From the NCBI GenBank assembly GCA_027307115.1, contig DAHUXN010000060.1, positions 1 through 64,000 of the forward strand: a stretch of 64,000 nt of DNA, written 5' to 3'. The position numbers were made by a program, and so were the translations under genes. The DNA comes from Acidobacteriota bacterium (GTDB lineage: Bacteria > Acidobacteriota > Terriglobia > Acidiferrales > UBA7541). Below, piece after piece: positions 44,846 through 54,506 of the stretch (positions are counted from its first letter, which is position 1; every line of letters starts with the position of its first letter). The notes beneath the pieces are model-generated. The model saw nothing but the letters and a program-made list of their open reading frames with translations, was not told the origin of the DNA and made no database searches.

Positions 44846-46792
44846 TTACTGAACTACGAGTGCGGCTTCCGGTGCGGGTCTCCGAGATGATGCCTTCAAT
44901 TGCTCGAGCCAGATGCTCGTACTAAGAAGCTTGAACCACTCGTTTCCGGTCAAACAGCGGCTATTTCGCTTTTCAAACACTTTGAAATGCGCGAGCAGCC
45001 GGTCTACTTCGAAGAATTCCGACAACCGACAATCTCGTTGTGAGAGCAATTCCCTGATTTGCGGCGCCAAATCCGTTTTGAACCAATGGCGTGCCGGCGT
45101 TTCGAATCCGCGCTTTTTCCTCTGCCAACAGATACTTGCGGGCAACAATCCGTCCATCGTACGACGCAGCGAATGCTTTGTGAATCCGTCTTTCAATTTT
45201 GTGTATACCGATGTTGACAACACCGCCTTGACCAGCCTGTGATCCAGAAACGGCAGCCTTGCTTCCGTGCCTGCCGCCATCGAGTTGCGGTCCTCCCAGT
45301 GCAGCAAGCATGGCAGACTGAATTCGCTGATATCCCGCCATAGCCGACGATTCAAGCCCCCGCCTCCGCCAAAATCGATTGCTTCCGTGGTCCGCTCCCG
45401 CATCTCCGGAACGCTGAACTGCCACATTCCGATCATTTGGTTTCTCAGAAAGGGAGCGACGTATCTCCGGCCGTGCGCAAAATTCCACCGGCTCATGCCG
45501 TTCCCGCGGAAGTAACCTCCTGCGGAAGCGGCGAAGCGCAACCATCGGCCACGCGCAATTAAATGCCCCAGCCACATAAAATAAAATTTATCATACCCCG
45601 CGAACAGTTCGTCGCTACCTTGTCCATTGAGAAGAACAACCGTGCCATCTTCCCTCGCCATTTTGAACACGCGCCATGATGCAAAGGTCGAAGCCCCGCC
45701 CGTCGGCCCGTCTTGGAAATGGACAAAATCTTGGAAACTTTCCCACAAATCGCGCGCACAGAATGTCGAATGTACGTGTTGTACTCCCGTTCGTTTGGCA
45801 ATCTCTTCGGCGGAGCCCGATTCATCCTCCGCGTGGCTCGGAAAGGACATTGTGTAGGAGGACAGGGAGGCAGGGTCAGACACCTGCGCGGCGGCAAGGG
45901 AGCAAATCGTCGTCGAATCGAGTCCCCCGGAGAGGCAAATGCCCACTCTTACGTCGCTGCGCAGCCGCAACCGGATCGAATCTCGAAGCAGAAACGGCAG
46001 TTCTTCACCAAACCACTCGTCGCGAGACGTATCCAAATCGTCCGCGACTTCCGGCATCCAATAACGATGCGGCCCGCGCACTCTGCCTCGAACGTCTATC
46101 TCCATCCAGTGACCCGCTCGAAGTTGTCTCACTCGCTCATAAAATGTTCGTTCGTCATGATCCTGAAGCGAAAGCAACAGAAAGTCCGCCAGCGCCGACC
46201 GGTCGATCTCGCGCTCGAATTCGCCATCCTCCAGGAATTGTTTCAGTTCCGACGCAAAAACAAATCGGCCGTTGCAATGCGTGTAATAAAGCGGCTTCTC
46301 GCCAAATCGATCGCGAGCCAGGAACACTCGCTCGCGCCTTCCATCCCAAATGGCCAGTGCAAACATTCCATTGAGCCGTCCAAGACACTCGGGTCCCCAC
46401 TTTTCGTACGCCGCCAGCAAAACCTCCGTATCTGTCTCCGCAGTAAAGCAATGATCCGCCGCCAATTCCGCGCGGAGCTCCCGATAGTTGTAAATTTCAC
46501 CATTCCAAACAATCCATAAATCCGTGCCGCGCAAATTCATGGGCTGGCGGCCCGCCTCCGAAAGATCCAAGATGCTGAGGCGCCGGCTCCCGAGCCCGAT
46601 TCTGTATTCGCGCGCGTGTCGCCGCTCGTCCCATCGCCTCCAGTATCGGCAGCTGTCCATACATTTCTCGAAAGGCGCGAGGCTCACAAATCCCCAATCG
46701 TCCGGACCGCGATGACGCACGCTGTGCGTTCCAAACCAGAGAAGGTCCGGATCCACACCGCGCTCTGAAATCATGCCGAAGATTCCGCACAT
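44846..46792 (-). CDS. asparagine synthetase-type amidotransferase (AsnB), canonical
   Basis: A 648-residue glutamine-hydrolysing amidotransferase. The N-terminus MCGIFGMISERG keeps Cys2, the nucleophile of the glutaminase domain. LSGGLDSTT (about 286) is the PP-loop of the ATP-binding synthetase domain. In polysaccharide loci such enzymes amidate uronic-acid sugars or similar carboxylates; free asparagine synthesis is the alternative. It follows the GT9 gene by six bases and precedes the GT2 gene by 16. Confidence 0.9.
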   Translation of the reverse strand: MCGIFGMISERGVDPDLLWFGTHSVRHRGPDDWGFVSLAPFEKCMDSCRYWRRWDERRHAREYRIGLGSRRLSILDLSEAGRQPMNLRGTDLWIVWNGEIYNYRELRAELAADHCFTAETDTEVLLAAYEKWGPECLGRLNGMFALAIWDGRRERVFLARDRFGEKPLYYTHCNGRFVFASELKQFLEDGEFEREIDRSALADFLLLSLQDHDERTFYERVRQLRAGHWMEIDVRGRVRGPHRYWMPEVADDLDTSRDEWFGEELPFLLRDSIRLRLRSDVRVGICLSGGLDSTTICSLAAAQVSDPASLSSYTMSFPSHAEDESGSAEEIAKRTGVQHVHSTFCARDLWESFQDFVHFQDGPTGGASTFASWRVFKMAREDGTVVLLNGQGSDELFAGYDKFYFMWLGHLIARGRWLRFAASAGGYFRGNGMSRWNFAHGRRYVAPFLRNQMIGMWQFSVPEMRERTTEAIDFGGGGGLNRRLWRDISEFSLPCLLHWEDRNSMAAGTEARLPFLDHRLVKAVLSTSVYTKLKDGFTKHSLRRTMDGLLPASICWQRKKRGFETPARHWFKTDLAPQIRELLSQRDCRLSEFFEVDRLLAHFKVFEKRNSRCLTGNEWFKLLSTSIWLEQLKASSRRPAPEAALVVQ

Positions 46793-46798
46793 CTTTTT

Positions 46799-47902
46799 TT
46801 AGGCCACGACGCCCGTCACGGCGCGCGTCTTGTCCTGATATTCCTTGGCCGCCGATTCCAAACAGCACTTCGTCGCGTCGCTAACCTGGCTCGGGGAAAC
46901 TTGTCGGATGCAGTCACATGGAGTCCATCGTCCTCGAAAACACGGATGGCACGCCGTCGCTGGACACAGAGCGATGCCTCTGTTGTTGCGAGGCGCCCGC
47001 CTGGCCGCTGAAGTCGGGCCAAATATGCTCACCGTTCGCGTTCCAACCGCAGCAGCCATGTGCATCAGCCCCGTATCCCCGGAAATGAAAACGTCGCAGC
47101 GGTCGAGCATTGCAAGCGTTTCTCGTATGCTCCATCGGCCAGTTCCTTCGAGCCACGGAACACCCGCAAGCGTTTCGGCGACCTCAGCTGCTGCGGTCCG
47201 TTCATCAGCGCTTCCAAAACTCACAATCGCGAGGCCAGCGAAATGGTCGCGCAAATTTTGAATCGCCAAACTGAAGTTTTCAGACGGCCACCGTTTCGGC
47301 GGCGCCACAGACGAACATTGAATTCCAACAAGTGGCCACGTGTTGGCAAGCCCAGCAAGCGGCAACTCTGACTCTGCCCACGAAATCTCATCAGACCTCA
47401 ATCGAATCGACGGAGGATCGAGCGGTGTCTCAAATCCAAGGGCTGCGGCTATCTTGTCCGCGGCTTCGGCGTAGGGTTCTGTCCAGCTCGTTGCCGCGGA
47501 GAAGCTTAGGAAGTGACTGTATGGAGTGGACGCTTCTCCGACCGCATAACGGGCGCCCGTTATATATTTCAACAAAACGAGTTTGCCCGGCGACATTTCG
47601 GGAGCACACACAATCAAATCCGACTTCCGTGCGAGCCTCGTCCAAAGATTCATCAATCCGGCTGCGTTACGGCGTAACTCGCCGGCAAAAATAGGAATCA
47701 GCTGCAAGTTTTCTTCTCGAACCAGCTCATAATGTTGCTGCGTCGCAAAGAAAACGCGGACCGGCCACGCGCGCCCATCGCAGTTGCACACCGCCTTGAG
47801 AAGCGGCAAGCTCTGCACAACGTCGCCGAGCCCCTGGCAGTCAACAAACAAAACGCCGCGCCGTGGACGAATAGCAACGCGATGCTCGACTCTCCGATGC
47901 AT
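46799..47902 (-). CDS. family 9 glycosyltransferase (heptosyltransferase-like)
   Basis: A cytoplasmic GT-B transferase of about 367 residues related to ADP-heptose:LPS heptosyltransferases. N-terminal DCQGLGDVVQSLPLLKAV and C-terminal ISGDTGLMHMAAAVGTRTVSIFGPTS are the GT9 markers. CxxxxC-type cysteines (ATACHPCFRG, CDCIRQ) follow, as often seen in the family. The frame could open at TTG 47929; ATG 47902 is preferred. Confidence 0.82.
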   Translation of the reverse strand: MHRRVEHRVAIRPRRGVLFVDCQGLGDVVQSLPLLKAVCNCDGRAWPVRVFFATQQHYELVREENLQLIPIFAGELRRNAAGLMNLWTRLARKSDLIVCAPEMSPGKLVLLKYITGARYAVGEASTPYSHFLSFSAATSWTEPYAEAADKIAAALGFETPLDPPSIRLRSDEISWAESELPLAGLANTWPLVGIQCSSVAPPKRWPSENFSLAIQNLRDHFAGLAIVSFGSADERTAAAEVAETLAGVPWLEGTGRWSIRETLAMLDRCDVFISGDTGLMHMAAAVGTRTVSIFGPTSAARRAPRNNRGIALCPATACHPCFRGRWTPCDCIRQVSPSQVSDATKCCLESAAKEYQDKTRAVTGVVA

Positions 47903-47967
47903 ATTTTTATTTTCCGGTAAGCAAATCAAATCGGATCTTTCTCAAATTGGAAAACATCAAGCGGAGT

Positions 47968-49338
47968 TCAATCGCCTTCGACGGCAAGAGGTCTATCGCG
48001 CGTAATCCGTCCAGCGCGAGAAAACGACTTGCGGCCATTTCGCGCACTTATCAGCAGGTATGCCACCGCGACGACGCCGTACCCAAGCAACAGCGTATAA
48101 ATAAGTCCCAAAATTCCTTCATCCGCGGAGAATCCACCGAACAACACAAACAAAACGTATCCGACATGCCAGTATAACGGCGCGCTTCCGCTCGCTGCCG
48201 CGCGTCGAAACCAGCCGAGAAACAGTCCCGCTGCAAACAAATATTCCACGAGGCTGACTATTCCGTTGTCCGCCATCATTGACCCGACCAGCGTGGGCGC
48301 GGGAGTCTCCATGGGAAACGAATGAAAATCCGAATACACCATGAAGCCCAAGCCGCGAAACGGATGGTCCGGCTTACCTGGATAAATAAAGCGCGGCACC
48401 CAGCTGGTCAGCGCATACACGCCAACTTTCGAACCCTCGAATAAATATCGGTTGTCGGGCAGCGTATCCACGAACTGGCAATATCCGCGATACAGGCTAT
48501 TGTCGCCCCAGCGCGTCGCAGCAGTCGCAGCCGCCATTTGCACCAGGTTGCTGACCGTCGCGGGCTTCCCTGGACGGTCGAGCACCTTGGGCAGAAACCA
48601 CGTCTTGACTCCCATTCCCAAGAACGCAATGACCAGTGCCGCTGCAACCATTCGGAAATTGAGCAACGATTTAAAAAACGAGCGGTTGTACACCAACAGG
48701 ACCATTCCGGCCCATAGGATCGGCTCCTCCAGTCCGCCCTTATTCGTTCGCAGAAAAAACGACACAAACATCATCGCCGCCAGCACTGCGAAGAAGCGCT
48801 TTCTGTTCCGTCCAAGACTTGGCAGCGTCAATGCCATGCCGAAAACGGCGATATCCGCGCCGCGGTACCAAAAACCGCCAAAAGGGAGCGCTTGGCTTCT
48901 GAACGCATTCAAACTCGAATAGAAATTCGTCGCGCGCAACGCGCCAACCAGGTACAGCGCAACACCCGTCAGAACAAGCCCAACAATAGTGATGGCGATT
49001 CCGACCTCGCGAAGACGCAGCAGCCCCGCCGAATCGAGTGCACGAGCGACTGGGGCCGGTTTGAAATTAGCAACACACAGAGCCGCAATTAACACGAACA
49101 ATGCGAAAACATGTATGGCAGTGGGATATATGCGGAAGTCCAACTCGCGATAGCCCAAAGGCAACGTACCTGGAGAAAATACGTAGTGAAAGATCAATTC
49201 GATATTGTCCGTCAGCACCGCCATGCCCAGATACGCCATGCAGAATCCTTCCGCCGATGCGATTCCCCACCGCCGAATGATGAAGACCATCAATGCGAGG
49301 TTAAGAAACGATAACGTCAGAAATTCAAACCATTCCAT
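47968..49338 (-). CDS. polytopic membrane protein, Wzy-like polymerase candidate
   Basis: A 456-residue protein with about eleven to twelve hydrophobic helices. One large soluble segment (about 280-350, with YPGKPDHPFRGLGFMVYSDFHSF) lies in the place of the catalytic loop of Wzy proteins. No sequence motif is decisive, as usual for Wzy. The neighbouring Wzx, initiating transferase and glycosyltransferases make the polymerase role likely. It lies 43 bases after the KpsS-like gene. Confidence 0.72.
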   Translation of the reverse strand: MEWFEFLTLSFLNLALMVFIIRRWGIASAEGFCMAYLGMAVLTDNIELIFHYVFSPGTLPLGYRELDFRIYPTAIHVFALFVLIAALCVANFKPAPVARALDSAGLLRLREVGIAITIVGLVLTGVALYLVGALRATNFYSSLNAFRSQALPFGGFWYRGADIAVFGMALTLPSLGRNRKRFFAVLAAMMFVSFFLRTNKGGLEEPILWAGMVLLVYNRSFFKSLLNFRMVAAALVIAFLGMGVKTWFLPKVLDRPGKPATVSNLVQMAAATAATRWGDNSLYRGYCQFVDTLPDNRYLFEGSKVGVYALTSWVPRFIYPGKPDHPFRGLGFMVYSDFHSFPMETPAPTLVGSMMADNGIVSLVEYLFAAGLFLGWFRRAAASGSAPLYWHVGYVLFVLFGGFSADEGILGLIYTLLLGYGVVAVAYLLISARNGRKSFSRAGRITRDRPLAVEGD

Positions 49339-49381
49339 CGTAGGCGGGATTCACACTTGATTCAGATTTGGCCGTGTTTGA

Positions 49382-50851
49382 TCAGGCGGACAAAACTTCC
49401 ATCCATCGCGATGATGCTCGTGAAGAAAGTTCCGAAACGATTGCGTCCGTGACTTTCTCCACGTTTGCTTCTTCGCAAATCTGGGGCCGCCGAATCGGAT
49501 CGCCCCATTCCGCTTCATGCGCCGTGGCCAGAAGTGACCACACCAACCGAAGCATCTGGCCGCGGTCAGGCTTGTTTCCGTGAATTGCATTCCTCAGAAT
49601 CGCCGGCAGCTCCGCGATGCTCTTGCAGCGATAGACCAAATTGCCGAATCCGTAACACAGCGGGCCGAACGCGATCACCGGTTTTTCATACAAGATTGCT
49701 TCCCAGGCGCTGCTTCCCGTGATTGTCAGCACGGCGTCCGAGCGCTGAATCAGCTCGTGGCTGTCCACTGCAGGCGAAAGCAACTGAACATTGTGGATTT
49801 TTTGAATGTCTCGGTAGTATCCGAGATTCCTCTCCCCTTTCATTCCGGGATGCTCCTTCACAATCACGCGATATCCGGCGGGCACGCTTTTGCTGATGCT
49901 CTCAATCAGCGCCACCTGGTTTGTGAAAAAAGGCGCGCGAACATCCGTTGTAAATTCAGGCTGGACGTGCAGCGGGAAATAGACTTTCGGCCCATCTGCA
50001 ATCGTGCGTTCGAAAATCATCGCTTCGCTAGCCGCATGCCGCACAATCCGCATCGCGTCTTCCCAGATTGGCCGCCACGGTGAGGTGCCGTGATAAGACC
50101 CCACTTCGTACTGACCGTCCTCGACAAACGTCTGCAATCGAAACGGTATTCTCGACGCGCGTCGCCTTAATTCTCTGAAGTTCGGCGCCAACGGCGAGCG
50201 TTGCGCCCAGGCAAGGAATGGCGGCTTGGCTTTCTTCGCCCGGAAGTCACGAACAAACCGTTCTGCAATCTGTTCTTGCTCCGAAGAAAAACCACCGTTG
50301 CCCGCCGCTTCGAAGGCTCGCTCCATCGGCTCCCACACGCCGTCCGGCGCTCCAAGAAAAAACAACTTGTTGGCAACCGGCGTGGGATAAGGTACGAGGT
50401 ATTGAATATTCATTCGCTGCGCCGCCCACCACGCGATCCATTCAGTAGCGCATGCTATTTCTCCCAAAATCGCGTTTGGCTGCATTCCTGTCAGCAAATC
50501 GTCCCAAAAAACGCGAACTGCCGCGAGGACTCGCAGCGCTCGCTCAAGCGGGTACCGCCGGACAATTCTGTCCGCTTGAATCATTGTGTTCACGCTAATC
50601 ACGCCGCCATCAGGTTCCATTGTCCGCAAAGACGCGAGGCATTCCTCCAGGTCCGAACCGGGAACGTTTCTCTTCAAGTGCGCCGCAAGATTGAACACGG
50701 CATCGAACGCTCTCGTCCTCTCGAGCGTCCTTGTCGCAGGCGACGTGAAAGCGATTGCGCTGACTTCACATCCGTGCCGGGCGCGCAAGACACGCGCAAT
50801 TTGGGGAAAAAAGTAGCGATATTCTCCTTTACAAATCAGCAGGATTTTCAT
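49382..50851 (-). CDS. capsule-type glycosyltransferase, KpsS-like
   Basis: A 489-residue GT-B protein resembling the capsule-synthesis family of KpsC/KpsS. C-terminal domain markers are VKEHPGMKG (about 330) and TGSSAWEAILYEKPVIAFG (about 377), and a histidine-containing LHVQPEFTT. KpsC and KpsS add Kdo linkers to capsule lipid. The capsule ABC exporter is not in the window, so it may simply add a Kdo-like or other sugar to this polymer. Confidence 0.72.
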   Translation of the reverse strand: MKILLICKGEYRYFFPQIARVLRARHGCEVSAIAFTSPATRTLERTRAFDAVFNLAAHLKRNVPGSDLEECLASLRTMEPDGGVISVNTMIQADRIVRRYPLERALRVLAAVRVFWDDLLTGMQPNAILGEIACATEWIAWWAAQRMNIQYLVPYPTPVANKLFFLGAPDGVWEPMERAFEAAGNGGFSSEQEQIAERFVRDFRAKKAKPPFLAWAQRSPLAPNFRELRRRASRIPFRLQTFVEDGQYEVGSYHGTSPWRPIWEDAMRIVRHAASEAMIFERTIADGPKVYFPLHVQPEFTTDVRAPFFTNQVALIESISKSVPAGYRVIVKEHPGMKGERNLGYYRDIQKIHNVQLLSPAVDSHELIQRSDAVLTITGSSAWEAILYEKPVIAFGPLCYGFGNLVYRCKSIAELPAILRNAIHGNKPDRGQMLRLVWSLLATAHEAEWGDPIRRPQICEEANVEKVTDAIVSELSSRASSRWMEVLSA

Positions 50852-50913
50852 TGCAGACGAAAATCAGCGTAAGAGTGTCGGCGCCGATCCTGGCAACCGC
50901 GGAAATCACGGTT

Positions 50914-52479
50914 TCAAAATATCGCGTGTCTCACCACTTGCAATTCTCTCCATGTGACGTATTGAGTTGCCACCAAACCAAGCAGAAACACGCCCGCGCC
51001 ACATCCGATTCTTAAAGCTTCTCCTGCGATGCCGCTGGTACCACTACGCCATAAAATCGCCATGGCATAGACCCCTACGAAGGCTGCTCCGGTTTGCAAC
51101 AGCCACGCCGGTTCAAAAGTTTCCCGGAACAATTTCCAATGCATGCCAATCAGGACGAACGCGCCCGCGGCGGTGACAATCAATTGGCTAATTGCCGCGC
51201 CCGCAATACCGAGTCGCGGCAGCAAGGCGACGTCGACCAGGACAATCGCTACTCCGCTGAGCACCCAGAAAATCGTCGTAGACCACACGCGCATTCTCAC
51301 GTTCAGAATCACGACGTACAGCAACACCATGGCCATGAAAATTCCCTGCACTCCTAGTATCGCCAGCGTCGTGCTTCCCAATGCAAAATCTCGCGGTGCC
51401 ACCAGCCGCAGCGTTTCATGCGGAAATGCGGCCAAAAGTCCTGCTGCTCCCACGGCAAACCCCAGTACGAATTTCTGCACTCCCGCAAAGCGCCGTCGAA
51501 ACGATTCCCCGTGCTGCATATCATGGAGCGCAGACAGCTCGGGAAACAGAACGTCGTTGATCGGCCCTGTCAAAAAAAATACCAGCGCCGACACAGCGAA
51601 ACAGGCGCTGTAAATCCCCACTTGCTTCAGTCCCAGATAGTAGCTCACCAGATATTTATCCGCGCCCAACGATACCGTCGACGCCAGAACCCCCGGCAAC
51701 AACGGCAGCCCGTACAGCGTGTATTTCGAAAGAACCTTGCGGCTTGGACTCGTGAAGCGGAAACCATGACGAATCGCCAAATAAAACATTCCGCCGCCGA
51801 CACCGCAAATGCTCACCACAAGATATGTTGCGCCCGCCGCAGTCACGCTCCTCAACCACCAGGCAATGCAGATTATGGCCAGTGTTTCCGGGATTAGGCG
51901 CGCAAGGCACAAATATGCCCAAGCTCGATTGAGCCGCCGGGCACGCAGGAGATTCTTCAGTTCCTCGAAGAGCGAATCAAAGATCAGCGCCACCGCCAAC
52001 AACAGCACAATCCCGCGTCCACGGCTGGATTTGAAAATGACGGCGCTCATTTCACCGGAAACACAGATGAACAGAACCGCCAAAAGAATCGAAGCCCCGC
52101 CGACCATCGCCAACACGGTTGTGAATGCTTGGTTCACTTCGCCGCGTTCTCGCTCGCCGCTCAAAAAGCGCATCATCGACGACCCACAGTTCAACGTCGA
52201 AATCGTCATCGCCGAACTCAGCGTCACCAGAAACAGCGACCACACGCCGAACCCCTTGGGTCCCAGCGCGCGCGTCAAAATCACCAGCCACAAATATGTC
52301 CGCGCCTTTTGGAACGGGATCGGCACATTCGACAACACGATGTCGCGAACAAATTTGCGACTCGCGGACTTGCCACTTTCTGCGTTGACGCCCTCCAGCC
52401 CAACGCCGTGTTCAATGCCCGGAGCAAGGGCGATCGTCGCGTCTCTGCCAATGCCCACTGTCGATGTTTCCGAGTTCAC
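50914..52479 (-). CDS. oligosaccharide flippase (Wzx-type)
   Basis: A polytopic protein of about 521 residues with twelve to fourteen helices of the MATE/MOP superfamily (VLSNVPIPFQKARTYLWLVILTRAL, GLPLLPGVLASTVSLGADKYLVSYYLGLKQVG). It would flip undecaprenyl-linked repeat units. The longest frame begins at 52533, inside the upstream gene; the GTG at 52479 forms a GTGA overlap with that gene's stop and has AGGTG upstream, so it is used. About 40 polar N-terminal residues precede the first helix. Confidence 0.85.
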   Translation of the reverse strand: MNSETSTVGIGRDATIALAPGIEHGVGLEGVNAESGKSASRKFVRDIVLSNVPIPFQKARTYLWLVILTRALGPKGFGVWSLFLVTLSSAMTISTLNCGSSMMRFLSGERERGEVNQAFTTVLAMVGGASILLAVLFICVSGEMSAVIFKSSRGRGIVLLLAVALIFDSLFEELKNLLRARRLNRAWAYLCLARLIPETLAIICIAWWLRSVTAAGATYLVVSICGVGGGMFYLAIRHGFRFTSPSRKVLSKYTLYGLPLLPGVLASTVSLGADKYLVSYYLGLKQVGIYSACFAVSALVFFLTGPINDVLFPELSALHDMQHGESFRRRFAGVQKFVLGFAVGAAGLLAAFPHETLRLVAPRDFALGSTTLAILGVQGIFMAMVLLYVVILNVRMRVWSTTIFWVLSGVAIVLVDVALLPRLGIAGAAISQLIVTAAGAFVLIGMHWKLFRETFEPAWLLQTGAAFVGVYAMAILWRSGTSGIAGEALRIGCGAGVFLLGLVATQYVTWRELQVVRHAIF

Positions 52480-54506
52480 GCCGTCACCTGGGCGTAGGAG
52501 CTCGCGACCTTCGTCGCGTACGTGCGACTCCATGACTCCAGTGCTGCAAGTCGCGAAATAAATTTGCAGTCTACGCCGCCCGCGTTCTGCGCGAACGATT
52601 CCATCTGTCGAAATAAGTAAGCTTCGTCCACATAATCGAATAGGTCAGGCGCGCTCGCGATCACGCTCGGCGCTCTAAGCAATTCGCGAAAGTACGCTCC
52701 CAGGCTTCCATTCAAGAGAAGTCGCTCCATTGATTTCGTGCCGGCGACGCTCTTGCGATGGAACGCGACTGACCGATCTTCGACGCCGGCCAACTGCCGG
52801 CGCCTGAATTGCTCGCGGATAATATGTTTGGGTTCACGATGGACTGCCCGCTCGGAATCAGGAAGGCTCGCAAAGAAATTGACCACGCGCGAATCGAGAA
52901 ACGGCATTGCTGCGTCGCCTCCCGCCAATCGAAGCGCGTGAAAGACGAGCCGCGTGTCCAGATGGAGCATCACCATGTCCATGCTCATGTCGATCATGTC
53001 GCGGTAGAAAGTCTCAGCGCGCATTTCGAAGACGACCGGCTCGATGAAATGCGAAGAGTACCAGTCGGCCACGCATTCGAATCCCTCAGCCGTGAACGCT
53101 GGGAAATACGTCTTTGATCGGCCTGGCATTTCTCCATATCCGAATACGCGTCCCTCGTAAAACCGCTGTTCGCCGGCCATGCCACCCAACAGACTTTCCA
53201 CCATCAAGCCCACGCGTGTCCCTGCAATTGCCGCAATGCTGCGAACGAGTGATCTTCCAGCGACGCCGGACTGAGATGGTGCTATCTTCTGCAAAAGGGG
53301 CAGCGCGCGACGAAATGCCGGAGAATAAAACAGCCGTCGCGCCCGGTAACCCAGCGACGGCAATGTGTAGTTATTGTCGGCGAGCGTATCGGCCATTTGT
53401 CCCGAGAAGGCGCTGTATCCCTCACCCAGCCGCGCTTCCAGACGCCGCCCAAACCGAAGAAACAGAGGCAGTGTCAGCCGCGTTCCGCCTGACCACGATT
53501 CCGCACACAATGACCACTCTTCCGGCAAAGCCTCGTCGAATGGGTCCAGCGTGATTTCCTCGTGGTCAATTGCCAGCGCGTGCGCCAACTTCCGTGCCTT
53601 CCGAATTTCGTCCTCGCCATCTACATTACCCGCCACCGTTCCCGTGATTGCGACCGTGTTCTGACCGCCGCGATTTCTCAAAATATTCGCAAGCAATGCC
53701 GAGTCGACACCGCCCGAAAGCAGCAGACCCGCTTGCGGCGTCGCGCGTGTTTCGACCGCCTGTTCAAGCACCGGATACATCTCCTCAATCGCTTTCGCCC
53801 CTGAAGAAAACTCCCAGCTCCGCGACGGCCGCCAATATCGTTCGCCTGCAATCCGCAATTCGTCTCCATCCGTCCTTATCTGCAAAAATCGCGCGCGTCC
53901 TACGGTTCTGATTTCCTCCCACAGCGTAAACGGAGCGGGAACGAATCCCTCCTGACCCAGGAAAAATGCAACCGCACGAGCATCGAATTCCACGGTGTCA
54001 TCAAGCAGCAAAGCAGCATGCGAGGCAAACGTCAGCCCACCAGCTCCCTGGCGAATAAACACATCGTCGCAGCCGTACTTGTCCACCACCAAAAATACGC
54101 TTTGGTTTCGTGGATCTCGCAAGACCACCGAAAAATTTCCTTCGAGCACCGCAAACGCTTGCGTTCCGTGCTTTTCATAAAGCCGGCAAATGCAAGTGGG
54201 AATCCGTGAGCGACTAACCTGGCTTACTTCCGTGTCCCGCCCGAAATCAGAGTCGCTCGCGACGAACGGGCGGCCCCAAACAAACGCCGCGAGCCCGTCC
54301 GGCCGCTCGTCCAGCGTGTGCCAGGAACACTGCCCGCTATTTCGCTGTGCCTGAACTCCCAGTAAGACGTTTTGTTCCTTGCTATTCCAAATCAAATCGC
54401 CGCGCAACTCTGTTGCCAGCGTTGTCCCGCGTCGACGCGAGCGCGCACCCATCGCACCCCAAAACGCAGGAAATCTGCCGTTGAACTTGGGCCAAGTTTC
54501 AGACAA
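52476..54506 (-). CDS. asparagine-synthetase-like protein lacking the N-terminal cysteine
   Basis: A protein of about 676 residues with a synthetase domain containing LLLSGGVDSALL (PP-loop, about 262), KARKLAHAL, and an AsnB-like C-terminal half. The N-terminal region is glutaminase-like (FAVLEGNFSVVLRDP, FASHAALLLDD) but no Met-Cys start exists in any usable position, so glutamine hydrolysis may be lost or ammonia may come from elsewhere. The TTG at 54506 overlaps the NeuB stop by eight bases; ATG 54452 is the alternative start. It is the second AsnB-like gene of the locus. Confidence 0.76.
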   Translation of the reverse strand: MSETWPKFNGRFPAFWGAMGARSRRRGTTLATELRGDLIWNSKEQNVLLGVQAQRNSGQCSWHTLDERPDGLAAFVWGRPFVASDSDFGRDTEVSQVSRSRIPTCICRLYEKHGTQAFAVLEGNFSVVLRDPRNQSVFLVVDKYGCDDVFIRQGAGGLTFASHAALLLDDTVEFDARAVAFFLGQEGFVPAPFTLWEEIRTVGRARFLQIRTDGDELRIAGERYWRPSRSWEFSSGAKAIEEMYPVLEQAVETRATPQAGLLLSGGVDSALLANILRNRGGQNTVAITGTVAGNVDGEDEIRKARKLAHALAIDHEEITLDPFDEALPEEWSLCAESWSGGTRLTLPLFLRFGRRLEARLGEGYSAFSGQMADTLADNNYTLPSLGYRARRLFYSPAFRRALPLLQKIAPSQSGVAGRSLVRSIAAIAGTRVGLMVESLLGGMAGEQRFYEGRVFGYGEMPGRSKTYFPAFTAEGFECVADWYSSHFIEPVVFEMRAETFYRDMIDMSMDMVMLHLDTRLVFHALRLAGGDAAMPFLDSRVVNFFASLPDSERAVHREPKHIIREQFRRRQLAGVEDRSVAFHRKSVAGTKSMERLLLNGSLGAYFRELLRAPSVIASAPDLFDYVDEAYLFRQMESFAQNAGGVDCKFISRLAALESWSRTYATKVASSYAQVTA

